From CAZAOY01 sp964486925 (lineage in GTDB: Bacteria > Bacillota > Clostridia > Oscillospirales > Ruminococcaceae), in assembly GCA_964486925.1 (NCBI GenBank), contig CAZAOY010000046.1:1-20119 (forward strand): DNA of 20,119 nucleotides. Reading direction: 5' to 3'. Below the pieces are notes generated by a model that was not told the origin of the DNA, did no database searches, and saw only the letters and a list, made by a program, of their open reading frames with translations. The position numbers were made by a program, and so were the translations under genes. Position 1 is the first letter of the stretch. Each line of letters starts with the position of its first letter. Below, piece after piece: positions 7,283-15,174 of the stretch.

Positions 7283-7534
7283 TAAAACTAATCCACCTCA
7301 CAAAGCCGAAAAGCATAAGCTTTGCACGCTTTTATTGGGTGTTTATAATTATGACTTAGTATTTTATACTCCACAGTCTAGCCTTACCGTCAGATTGTGG
7401 AGTATAAAGATAATATTAAGTTGACAGCAAAACATTACGCGATATCTTTTAAATATCTGCATGATTGTCTAATTAATATGAAGATAATCTTTTAAAATAG
7501 TTTATTATGCATGTGTAAAATTTAATGTAGCGTA
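7283..7534. other. Non-coding stretch between the symporter and CNNM genes
   Basis: No gene is seen here. A short hairpin GATTAGT-AAA-ACTAATC (7277-7293) overlaps the symporter stop codon, and a long dyad lies at 7363-7408. The remainder is AT-rich and leads to the promoter at 7535. Confidence 0.6.
7363..7408. repeat. 17-bp-arm inverted repeat, possible transcription end
   Basis: TTTATACTCCACAGTCT pairs with AGATTGTGGAGTATAAA with one G-T pair and a 12-nt loop. It is 81 bp after the symporter stop. It has no T-run on the + strand beyond GATAATATT, so termination is possible but not shown. Confidence 0.55.
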
Positions 7535-7563
7535 TTGATAAACTTTAAATAATATGGTATAAT
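7535..7563 (+). promoter_or_regulatory. Sigma-A promoter for the CNNM/CBS gene
   Basis: TTGATA at 7535-7540, a 17-bp spacer and TATAAT at 7558-7563. It lies about 45 bp upstream of the start codon at 7610. Confidence 0.8.
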
Positions 7564-7609
7564 GGAGATACAATAGATGAATTTTACAATAATTGGAGCG
7601 TGATTTTTT

Positions 7610-8869
7610 TTGGACGTACCCTCATACCAGTATCTGCTTATAACCCTATTAATAATTCTGTCGGGATTCTTCTCCGCCACCGAAACAGCCTTTTCTAGCG
7701 TAAACAAGATAAAGCTAAAGAACATGTCGATGTCGGGGAATAAAAAGGCAAAGACCGCATTACATGTCTATGAAAACTATGATAAGGCTATCTCTGCTAT
7801 ATTGATAGGTAACAATGTGGTGAATATCGCCTCCGCCTCCATCGGTACGCTTATCTGTACCACTCTATTCGGGAAGTCGGGAGCGGGGATCTCTACTGGT
7901 ATTATGACGCTTTTGGTGCTAATCTTTGGTGAGGTTATGCCTAAGGCGATAGCAAAGCAGAATGCGGAAGGTGTGGCACTTGGGGTATCGGGAATTTTAT
8001 TCGGATTCATGACCCTTTTAACCCCGCTAACCTTTATCTTTAGCAAGCTGATAAACTACGTTAACAAAAGGTTTTCCAGTGAAACAAACGAACCGAGCGT
8101 AACAGAAGAGGAGCTAAAGATAATAATCGAGGAGATTGAGGACGAGGGAGTACTAGAGGAGCACGAAAGCGAGCTTGTACAGTCCGCTATTGCTTTTGGA
8201 GATATTACGGTAGACGAGGTTTTAACCCCGAGGGTTGATATGGTCGCTATCGAGCAAAACGACAGTATTCAAAAGATAAAAGAGCTCTTCCTAAGCGAAG
8301 GATATTCAAGGATTCCTGTATTTGATAAGACCATCGATAACGTTATCGGGGTGCTTAACAGTCGGGATTTCTTTGCGGCAGTTATAAAGCAGGGCGAGGA
8401 TATCTCTCTCTCCCCGCTAATCCAGAAAACGCTGTTTGTACCGCCGAAAAAGCGTGTTGACAAGCTTTTAAAGGAGCTTCAAGCGCAAAAGATTCACCAA
8501 GCTATCGTAACCGACCAGTTTGGCGGAACCCTAGGGTTAGTAACGCTAGAGGATCTTATCGAGGAGTTAGTGGGTGAAATCTGGGATGAAACCGACGAGG
8601 TTATGACCGAGATAACAAAGCTTGAGAAGAACCACTACATTATAAGTGGCGACACAGGGATAGATGATTTCTTTGAGGTGTTTGAGTACGACGAGGACGA
8701 ATACGAGGGAAGTAGTAAAACAGTAGGCGGATGGGCTTTAGAGTATTTTGAACGAATCCCTGAGGTTGGAGATTCATTTAGATATAAAGATATAACCGTA
8801 ACTGCAAACAAGGTTATAGAGCAAAGGATAATCCTTCTAGAGGTAATAAAGGATGAAACCAATCATTAA
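7610..8869 (+). CDS. CNNM/CBS/CorC-domain membrane protein (hemolysin C / magnesium-cobalt efflux type)
   Basis: 419 residues with a TTG start, the only in-frame start that follows GGAG (7595-7598); the nearby GTG at 7600 is out of frame. Domains in order: CNNM membrane domain with about four hydrophobic segments (residues 5-155, including FGEVMPK), an acidic linker, a CBS pair (about 200-325, including SRIPVFD, NVIGVLNSRDF and GTLGLVTLEDLIEELVGEIWDE), and a C-terminal CorC/HlyC domain (340-415). Relatives act in magnesium homeostasis or export. It is monocistronic by its own promoter; the next gene is 113 bp away. Confidence 0.9.
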   Translation: MDVPSYQYLLITLLIILSGFFSATETAFSSVNKIKLKNMSMSGNKKAKTALHVYENYDKAISAILIGNNVVNIASASIGTLICTTLFGKSGAGISTGIMTLLVLIFGEVMPKAIAKQNAEGVALGVSGILFGFMTLLTPLTFIFSKLINYVNKRFSSETNEPSVTEEELKIIIEEIEDEGVLEEHESELVQSAIAFGDITVDEVLTPRVDMVAIEQNDSIQKIKELFLSEGYSRIPVFDKTIDNVIGVLNSRDFFAAVIKQGEDISLSPLIQKTLFVPPKKRVDKLLKELQAQKIHQAIVTDQFGGTLGLVTLEDLIEELVGEIWDETDEVMTEITKLEKNHYIISGDTGIDDFFEVFEYDEDEYEGSSKTVGGWALEYFERIPEVGDSFRYKDITVTANKVIEQRIILLEVIKDETNH

Positions 8870-8982
8870 TTGGGAAGCAGAATGTAAAGCTTTATTGTTT
8901 TGCCAAGCTTAGAAATGTTGCGTTTTTAAAGTAAAGAACGAAACATTAGCTCCACCAATTGATAGAAGCTGAAAGGATAGAT

Positions 8983-10287
8983 ATGTTTTTTGATAAGGAT
9001 ATAGAAACTTTAGAACGTAAAAAACTAGACGAGCTGCAACTGGAACGGCTACGGTGGCTTGTGGATTACTGCGATAAAAACGTACCGTATTATCACCAAA
9101 AGCTAAAGGCGGCAAATGTTACAGCAGACAGGATCAAGACATTATCGGACATTGAATATATACCCTTTACCACAAAAGAGGACATTCGTGATACCTATCC
9201 ATATGGGTTGTTTGCCCGCCCGCTTAAGGAGATTGTTCGGATACACGCTTCAAGCGGCACTACAGGCAAGCCTACTGTTGTGGGATACACCAAAAAGGAC
9301 GTTGACAACTGGGCGGAATGTGTAGCAAGGCTTTGCGTTGCAGTTGGTGTAACGGACGAGGACATTGCGCAGATATCCTTTGGGTATGGGTTGTTTACAG
9401 GCGCACTCGGTCTGCACTACGGTCTTGAGAAGATAGGTGCTACTATAGTGCCCGCCTCTAGCGGTAACACCGAAAAGCAGGTTATGTTAATTAAGGATTT
9501 TGGGGTAACCACCCTAATCAGCACCCCTTCATACGCCCAATATATTGGTGAGGTCGCACGTCAGATCGGATACGTTAGCGGCGGCAAGGATGAGCTAAAG
9601 CTTCGGCTTGGGGTATTCGGGTCGGAGGGTTGTACTGTAGAGATGCGGGGTCAGATTGAGAACACCCTAAACCTCTTTGCAACCGACAACTACGGCATGA
9701 GCGAGCTGATGGGCCCAGGAGTTTCAGGGGAATGTTACCTTCGTGAGGGAATGCATATAAACGAGGACCACTTTATTCCCGAGATAATCGACAGCACCAC
9801 CCTAAAACAGCTTGACAAGGGGCAAACAGGTGAGCTTGTAATTACAACCATAACCAAAGAGGGGATACCGATGTTAAGGTATCGCACAAAGGATATTACA
9901 AAGTTAAACTACGATACCTGCGGGTGTGGGCGAACCCATGCACGTATGGATAAAATCATGGGCAGGTCGGATGACATGCTTAAGATTCGTGGGGTTAACA
10001 TCTTCCCGTCACAGATTGAAAGTGTACTTATGGATACTAAACATATCGGCCCGCACTATCAGCTAATTGTACGGCGAGAGGGTTATTCCGATACCCTAGA
10101 GGTTAAGGTTGAGCTTATCGACGGTGAACTTTTAGATAACTATGGTGCACTGGAGCGACTACGTGAGGGGATTCGGCATAAACTAAAGGTAGTGCTAGGT
10201 ATCGACTCAAAGGTAACTCTGGCGGAACAAAACAGCCTCGAACGCTTTGCAGGCAAGGCAAAGAGGGTTGTAGACCTACGTGGGTAA
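8983..10287 (+). CDS. Phenylacetate-CoA ligase family enzyme (first paralogue)
   Basis: 434 residues from the ATG at 8983, which follows AAAGGA (8972-8977); an upstream in-frame TTG at 8959 lacks a ribosome binding site. Adenylate-forming motifs are clear: SSGTTGK at 90-96, YGMSELMGPG near 244-253, the CGCGRT segment near 316, and RSDDMLKIRGVNIFPSQIE near 332-350. It should activate an aryl acid (phenylacetate, indoleacetate or hydroxyphenylacetate type) with ATP and CoA to the acyl-CoA, AMP and PPi. It is clearly paralogous to the ligase at 13410 over the full length but stands outside the ior operon, separated by the PspC gene. The actual aryl substrate is inferred. Confidence 0.88.
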   Translation: MFFDKDIETLERKKLDELQLERLRWLVDYCDKNVPYYHQKLKAANVTADRIKTLSDIEYIPFTTKEDIRDTYPYGLFARPLKEIVRIHASSGTTGKPTVVGYTKKDVDNWAECVARLCVAVGVTDEDIAQISFGYGLFTGALGLHYGLEKIGATIVPASSGNTEKQVMLIKDFGVTTLISTPSYAQYIGEVARQIGYVSGGKDELKLRLGVFGSEGCTVEMRGQIENTLNLFATDNYGMSELMGPGVSGECYLREGMHINEDHFIPEIIDSTTLKQLDKGQTGELVITTITKEGIPMLRYRTKDITKLNYDTCGCGRTHARMDKIMGRSDDMLKIRGVNIFPSQIESVLMDTKHIGPHYQLIVRREGYSDTLEVKVELIDGELLDNYGALERLREGIRHKLKVVLGIDSKVTLAEQNSLERFAGKAKRVVDLRG

Positions 10288-10339
10288 TGGTTAATAGCTA
10301 GTTAGCTGTAATTGTCGCTGGAATATGATTTATGTACAC

Positions 10340-10498
10340 CATTACGTAGGATCGACCCTTGCAGTCAACTGTATAGATATTTCATATATATTAATACAAA
10401 GTGTAGGTGTGACCATCAAGGTCGACTGCATAGATAGTTGCTCTAATATATCAATACAATCACCATATAGGGTTGACCGTTTCGGTTGCCCGCATAAC
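10340..10498. repeat. Three decayed copies of a palindromic dispersed repeat
   Basis: Related segments start near 10340, 10401 and 10461. Each has a TAGG-like lead, a CGACC/TGACC left arm, a 5-base loop and a GGTCG/AGTCA/GGTTG right arm, then a C-x-GCATA or TGTATA tail. The first two are followed by an AT-rich spacer ending AATACAA. Steps are about 58-63 bp. They resemble the GTAGGG-plus-palindrome elements elsewhere in the window but have a different palindrome core. Confidence 0.6.
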
Positions 10499-10514
10499 AA
10501 GTAAGGAGATTACC

Positions 10515-10838
10515 ATGAAAAAGCTTTTAAGAAAACAATCAAACAAGATGATCTGCGGAGTATGTAGCGGAGTTGCGGATTACTTTAACCTTGATGTGTC
10601 ATTAGTGCGTATCGGGTGGGTTATCTTCTCCTGCTTTGCGGGGTCGGGATTAGTTGCCTATATCATAGCGGCTGTAATAGTGCCAAGTGATGACCAATAC
10701 ATCGGCAATAACTATCGCAACTACTACTACAACCCAAACAATAACCAAAATAACAACCCAAACGGCGGTTACAACCCAGAGAACAATCCAAACAACTATA
10801 ACGACAACAATAATGACCCAACAAACAACAATAGATAG
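10515..10838 (+). CDS. PspC-domain membrane protein with Asn/Tyr-rich tail
   Basis: 107 residues from the ATG at 10515, chosen because AAGGAG (10503-10508) precedes it; a longer in-frame start at 10473 lies within the repeat and lacks a ribosome binding site. Residues 1-58 are a typical PspC domain (LLRKQSNKMICGVCSGVADYF, then one hydrophobic membrane segment ending IVPSDD). Residues 62-107 are almost entirely Asn, Tyr, Pro, Gly and Gln, a low-complexity hydrophilic tail. PspC proteins sense or respond to envelope stress; here there is no pspA or other psp gene nearby. It appears to be a single-gene unit ended by the hairpin at 10835-10863. Confidence 0.85.
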   Translation: MKKLLRKQSNKMICGVCSGVADYFNLDVSLVRIGWVIFSCFAGSGLVAYIIAAVIVPSDDQYIGNNYRNYYYNPNNNQNNNPNGGYNPENNPNNYNDNNNDPTNNNR

Positions 10839-10863
10839 CATTACCTTAGGATAATGCTATTTT
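10835..10863 (+). terminator. Probable intrinsic terminator after the PspC gene
   Basis: ATAGCATTA (10835-10843) pairs perfectly with TAATGCTAT (10852-10860) around CCTTAGGA, followed by a short T-run. The left arm overlaps the stop codon. The T-tract is short, so efficiency is uncertain. Confidence 0.6.
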
Positions 10864-10933
10864 ACAATAACACTTTTTACTCGTTAAGAAAAAGATAAAA
10901 CAAAGTAGAATAAAATTGAGAGGAATTTACAAA

Positions 10934-12670
10934 ATGCAGACACTAATGTTAGGAAACGAGGCGGTAGCCAGAGGTTTGTACGAGGCGGGATGTGCGGTCG
11001 TTTCAAGCTATCCTGGTACACCTAGTACAGAGATTACCGAGCAGGTAAGCAGGTTTAATGAGATATACAGTGAATGGGCGCCAAATGAAAAAGTTGCCTT
11101 AGAGGTAGCTATCGGCGCTAGCATTGCGGGAAAACGTGCCTTTTGTGCTATGAAACACGTAGGTTTAAACGTGGCGGCAGACCCACTGTTTACCGTATCC
11201 TACACAGGGGTAACGGGCGGACTTGTTATCGCTGTTGCAGATGACCCGGGTATGCACTCCTCCCAGAATGAGCAGGATTCACGTCATTATGCCATCGCCG
11301 CAAAGCTACCGATGCTCGAGCCTACCGATAGTGCGCAGTGTAAGGAGTTTGTAAAGCTGGCTTTTGAGCTTTCCGAACGTTTTGACACCCCTGTAATACT
11401 TCGTCTTACCACCAGAATCTCCCATTCACAATCCATTGTGGATACCACCGATCGGGTGGAGTTTACCCCGATAAGCTATAAAAAGGATACCGCAAAATAC
11501 GTTATGATGCCCGCTATGGCAAAGGCTCGTCATATCGTAGTAGAACAAAGGACGCTTGATTTAACAGCTTATGCAGAGGAAACAACGCTTAACCAGATAA
11601 TCTACAAGGATAAAAAGATTGGGGTTATCACTAGCGGTGTTGCCTACCAGTACACAAGAGAGGTGTTAGGGGATAACGCTAGCTATCTAGTACTTGGTAT
11701 GGTAAATCCGCTCCCTGTAAAGCTAATACAGGAGTTTGCTAACGAGGTTGAAACGCTATATGTTATAGAAGAGCTTGATGATATTATCGAATCCCACTGT
11801 AGAAAGCATTCTATTAAGGTTATCGGCAAGGATTTATTCCCTGTAATAGGGGAGTTTTCGCAGGGGCTTATCGCTAAAAAGCTAGGGTTTAAGCCTCCTG
11901 AGGTTAAGGTGTTAGAGGATAACATCCCGATTCGTCCGCCTGTAATGTGTGCGGGTTGCCCACATAGGGGGATCTTTTACATACTATCAAAGAATAAATA
12001 CATCGTATCGGGTGATATCGGCTGTTACACCCTAGGTGCGCTACAGCCGCTTGGAGCGATGGACTGTACAATCTGTATGGGATCTTCCATCTCGGGACTT
12101 CATGGGATAAATAAGGCGCTGAATACCGAGTCGCAGGGTAAATCGGTTGCGGTTATCGGGGATTCTACCTTTATCCATTCGGGGGTTACAGGTCTAATTG
12201 ATATCGCATACAACCAAAGTAACTCTACCGTAATCATACTTGACAACTCCATAACAGGGATGACAGGTCATCAGCAAAACCCGACTACAGGACTTGATAT
12301 AAAGGGCGACCCCGCAGGTAAAATCTGCCTAGAGGAGCTATGCAAGGCTGTAGGGATTAAGAGGGTAACGGTAGTAGATCCGTATGACCTTAAGCTTTGT
12401 GAGAAGGTTATAAAGGAGGAGCTTGCGGCAGAAGAACCATCGGTTATTATCGCAAGACGTCCGTGTGCACTGCTTAAAACCGTTAAATCTAACCCGCCGC
12501 TATCGGTTGATAGGGACGGCTGTAAAAACTGCAAGGCTTGTATGAAGATTGGATGTCCGGCTATTAGCATACATGATAACAAGGCTGAGATCGATAAAAC
12601 TCTATGTGTAGGCTGTGATGTATGTGTTGGACTTTGTGCGTTTGGTGCGATTAGCGGGGAGGTTAGATAA
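10934..12670 (+). CDS. iorA: Indolepyruvate (aryl-2-oxoacid):ferredoxin oxidoreductase, alpha subunit
   Basis: 578 residues from the ATG at 10934, which follows GAGAGGAA (10919-10926); an upstream in-frame TTG at 10916 is less likely. The N-terminal pyrimidine-binding domain begins LGNEAVARGLYEAG and has SSYPGTPSTEITE. The TPP-binding domain has GDIGCYTLG and GDSTFIHSG with the ILDNSITGMTGHQ segment. The C-terminus holds two [4Fe-4S] ferredoxin motifs: Cys 530, 533, 536, 541 and Cys 558, 561, 564, 568. With IorB it converts aryl-pyruvates plus CoA to aryl-acetyl-CoA, CO2 and reduced ferredoxin, reversibly and in an oxygen-sensitive way. Its stop overlaps the iorB start by one base. Confidence 0.95.
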   Translation: MQTLMLGNEAVARGLYEAGCAVVSSYPGTPSTEITEQVSRFNEIYSEWAPNEKVALEVAIGASIAGKRAFCAMKHVGLNVAADPLFTVSYTGVTGGLVIAVADDPGMHSSQNEQDSRHYAIAAKLPMLEPTDSAQCKEFVKLAFELSERFDTPVILRLTTRISHSQSIVDTTDRVEFTPISYKKDTAKYVMMPAMAKARHIVVEQRTLDLTAYAEETTLNQIIYKDKKIGVITSGVAYQYTREVLGDNASYLVLGMVNPLPVKLIQEFANEVETLYVIEELDDIIESHCRKHSIKVIGKDLFPVIGEFSQGLIAKKLGFKPPEVKVLEDNIPIRPPVMCAGCPHRGIFYILSKNKYIVSGDIGCYTLGALQPLGAMDCTICMGSSISGLHGINKALNTESQGKSVAVIGDSTFIHSGVTGLIDIAYNQSNSTVIILDNSITGMTGHQQNPTTGLDIKGDPAGKICLEELCKAVGIKRVTVVDPYDLKLCEKVIKEELAAEEPSVIIARRPCALLKTVKSNPPLSVDRDGCKNCKACMKIGCPAISIHDNKAEIDKTLCVGCDVCVGLCAFGAISGEVR

Positions 12671-13257
12671 TGGGTGATGTTAAAAATATAATGATTGTTG
12701 GGGTAGGCGGACAGGGGACTCTCCTTGCTTCAAGATTACTTGGCAATGCTATAATAAAGAACGGATATGACGTAAAGGTTTCGGAGGTTCATGGTATGAG
12801 CCAGAGGGGTGGCTCGGTTGTTACCTATGTACGGTACGGCAGTGCAGTTTATTCCCCTGTAATCGACCTTGGGGAGGCTGATATTATCGTATCCTTTGAG
12901 CTACTCGAGGCGGCACGTTGGCTACCTTACCTAAAGCAGGGCGGTAAGCTTATTACTGGGACACAGCAGATTGATCCTATGCCGGTTATTACCGGTGCGG
13001 CAACCTATCCTACCGACTTAGTATCAAAGATTATCGATAAAGGGGTTGACATTGTAGCGGTGGACGCGCTTACCTTAGCGCTAGAGGCGGGTAACGCAAA
13101 GGCTACAAATGTAGTGCTAATGGGGGTACTTTCAAACTATATGGATTTCTCCGCAGATGACTGGGAGCAGTGTGTAATAGACAGTGTGCCACCAAAGTTT
13201 TTAGAGCTAAACAAGAAAGCCTTTTCACTAGGCGCGGGTGCTGTTGCAGCTAAATAA
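12670..13257 (+). CDS. iorB: Indolepyruvate (aryl-2-oxoacid):ferredoxin oxidoreductase, beta subunit
   Basis: 195 residues, beginning in the iorA stop (TAATG overlap), so translation is coupled. The gamma-type pyruvate:ferredoxin oxidoreductase fold is seen from the start: VGVGGQGTLLASRLLG, then SEVHGMSQRGGSVVTYVR, both hallmarks of IorB. It forms the catalytic complex with IorA. Length and motif order are normal for the family. Confidence 0.95.
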   Translation: MGDVKNIMIVGVGGQGTLLASRLLGNAIIKNGYDVKVSEVHGMSQRGGSVVTYVRYGSAVYSPVIDLGEADIIVSFELLEAARWLPYLKQGGKLITGTQQIDPMPVITGAATYPTDLVSKIIDKGVDIVAVDALTLALEAGNAKATNVVLMGVLSNYMDFSADDWEQCVIDSVPPKFLELNKKAFSLGAGAVAAK

Positions 13258-13304
13258 TGTGGCACAAATTCTTTTATAGCACACCCCACATGCAATAAAC
13301 CACC

Positions 13305-13329
13305 GTAGGGAACGCATTGTATGCATTCT
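13305..13329. repeat. Decayed core of the GGAACGCAT palindromic repeat
   Basis: GTAGGGAACGCATTGTATGC followed by ATTCT instead of GTTCC. It is the same core as copies A and B at 307-439, in the same orientation, inserted in the 152-bp gap between iorB and the second ligase. The palindrome is broken in its right arm. Confidence 0.75.
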
Positions 13330-13409
13330 GATAATGCACCACATAAAGATTTACACCGAATAATCGTCAACCATTAATTATAAATTGTAAATTAAAAAGG
13401 GGATTTCTG

Positions 13410-14717
13410 ATGGAGAAGTATTGGGATAAAGAGATCGAAACTGCGCCGCTTAACGAGATGAGAAGCTTACAGTCCTATCGCTTAGCAAAGACGGTAAGAC
13501 ATGTGTATGATAATGTGCCATTCTATAAAGATTTGTTTGATAAGCACGGGATAAAGCCGGGGGATATAACCTCGGTGGACGACCTGTCAAAGCTACCCTT
13601 TACCGTAAAACAGGATTTACGGGATAACTACCCATACAAGCTGTTTGCAGTACCTAGTGATCAGGTGGTTAGAATCCACGCTTCAAGCGGTACTACCGGT
13701 AAGCAGACGGTGGTAGGGTATACCAAGAATGATATCGACGCATGGTCAGAAACCACCGCAAGAGCGCTAGTAGCGGCAGGCGGTGATAGTAAATCCTATG
13801 TGCAGGTATCCTATGGTTATGGGCTGTTTACAGGTGGAATTGGTATGCACTACGGTGTTGAGAAGGTGGGGGCAACCTCTATACCGACTTCGGTAGGGAA
13901 TACAAAACGTCAGATACAAGTCCTAAAGGATTTTGGATCTGATATAATCTGCTGTACCCCTTCATACGCTTTGGTTATCGCTGAAACTATGGAGGAGATG
14001 GGGATTGATAAATCCGAGCTATCCCTTAAATCGGGGATATTTGGAGCAGAACCATGGACAGAGGAGATGAGGTTATCCATCGAAGAAAAGCTTGGAATTG
14101 ACGCGTATGATATCTATGGTCTATCCGAGATTATGGGCCCTGGAGTATCCTTTGAATGCTCTTGTAAAACAGGTATGCATGTTAACGAGGATCACTTTAT
14201 CCCAGAGATTATCGACCCAGACACATTAGAGGTGCTACCCGAGGGCGAACAGGGTGAGCTTGTCTTTACCTGTATCACAAAGGAAGCGCTCCCATTAATA
14301 CGCTACCGAACCCGTGATATAGCGGTGCTGACCCGAAAGCCTTGTGGTTGCGGAAGGACGCTTATTAAGATGTCCAAGCCACGCGGGCGTTCGGATGATA
14401 TGCTTATAATCCGTGGTGTTAACGTGTTCCCATCCCAGATTGAGAGTGTACTGCTTGAAACTAAGGAGATCTCCCCACACTATCAGATTATCGTTGACAG
14501 GATTAACAACCTTGATGTGGTGGAGGTTCAGGTTGAGATGTCTAACAACATGGACTTTGATGCGGTTCGTATGATTGAGGAGAAGGAGCAGAATATAAAA
14601 TCAGCGGTAGAATCTATGCTAGGTATCTCTGTAAAGGTACGTCTGGTAGAACCGAAGTCACTTGCACGCAGCGAGGGCAAGGCGGTGCGTGTTATCGATA
14701 AACGTAAACAATATTAA
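13410..14717 (+). CDS. Phenylacetate-CoA ligase family enzyme (second paralogue, ior operon)
   Basis: 435 residues; ATG after AAAAAGGGG. It shows the same adenylate-forming motifs as the paralogue at 8983: SSGTTGK near 92-98, YGLSEIMGPG, CGCGRT and RSDDMLIIRGVNVFPSQIE. It activates an aryl acid to its CoA thioester (AMP-forming) or, in reverse, releases the aryl acid. Clustering with iorAB upstream and an ACT protein 11 bp downstream is a recurrent arrangement in anaerobic bacteria and archaea, and ties it to aryl-acetyl-CoA chemistry. Confidence 0.92.
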   Translation: MEKYWDKEIETAPLNEMRSLQSYRLAKTVRHVYDNVPFYKDLFDKHGIKPGDITSVDDLSKLPFTVKQDLRDNYPYKLFAVPSDQVVRIHASSGTTGKQTVVGYTKNDIDAWSETTARALVAAGGDSKSYVQVSYGYGLFTGGIGMHYGVEKVGATSIPTSVGNTKRQIQVLKDFGSDIICCTPSYALVIAETMEEMGIDKSELSLKSGIFGAEPWTEEMRLSIEEKLGIDAYDIYGLSEIMGPGVSFECSCKTGMHVNEDHFIPEIIDPDTLEVLPEGEQGELVFTCITKEALPLIRYRTRDIAVLTRKPCGCGRTLIKMSKPRGRSDDMLIIRGVNVFPSQIESVLLETKEISPHYQIIVDRINNLDVVEVQVEMSNNMDFDAVRMIEEKEQNIKSAVESMLGISVKVRLVEPKSLARSEGKAVRVIDKRKQY

Positions 14718-14728
14718 GGAGGTAGGTT

Positions 14729-15166
14729 ATGGTAATAAAGCAAATATCTGTATTTATCGAGAATAAAAAGGGCAGATTAGCGCAGGTAACAAAGATACTG
14801 GGTGAAAACAGTGTAGATATCAGAGCTTTATCCATCGCGGATACAAAGGATTTTGGTATCCTTAGAATTATCGTATCCGACCCTGAAATCGCAGTAAAAG
14901 CGCTTAAGGAAGCGGAGTTTACCGTAGCTATTACAAACGTAATCGCTATCGGCATAAAGGATGCACCGGGTGGACTTTCTGCGGCGATGGAGGTTTTGCT
15001 TAAAAACGATATAAGCGTAGAGTACATGTACGCATTTATCAGCCGTGATGTAGAGATGGCGTCGGTTATCCTACGTGTTGAGGACAACAACAAGGCGATT
15101 GAGGTGCTTTCGGCTGAAGGGTTTAACATCCTGCTTTCAAAGGATATCTTTGATAATAAGGAGTAG
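14729..15166 (+). CDS. Double ACT-domain protein, probable aromatic amino acid sensor
   Basis: 145 residues; ATG after AAGGAGG, 11 bp from the ligase stop. Two ACT domains fill the protein: residues 3-68 (QISVFIENKKGRLAQVTKIL) and 70-140 (IKDAPGGLSAAMEVLLKNDI). ACT pairs bind amino acids and act as allosteric sensors. No catalytic or DNA-binding domain is attached, so it probably works by binding the neighbouring ligase or Ior enzyme. Proteins of this type are commonly encoded directly after ior-linked phenylacetate-CoA ligases. The ligand is unknown; an aromatic amino acid is the natural guess. Confidence 0.88.
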   Translation: MVIKQISVFIENKKGRLAQVTKILGENSVDIRALSIADTKDFGILRIIVSDPEIAVKALKEAEFTVAITNVIAIGIKDAPGGLSAAMEVLLKNDISVEYMYAFISRDVEMASVILRVEDNNKAIEVLSAEGFNILLSKDIFDNKE

Positions 15167-15174
15167 TGTATCAT

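Noticed and set aside
10473..10514. N-terminal extension of the PspC protein
   Set aside because: It lies in a decayed repeat, has no ribosome binding site, and AAGGAG precedes the ATG at 10515.
10880..10915. Promoter for iorA (TTAAGA-N16-TAGAAT)
   Set aside because: Both boxes are poor and the AT-rich context gives such matches by chance; a promoter is expected here but this one is not supported.
14692..15174. 160-residue reading frame on the - strand
   Set aside because: It mirrors the double-ACT gene, which is clearly coding on the + strand within an operon.
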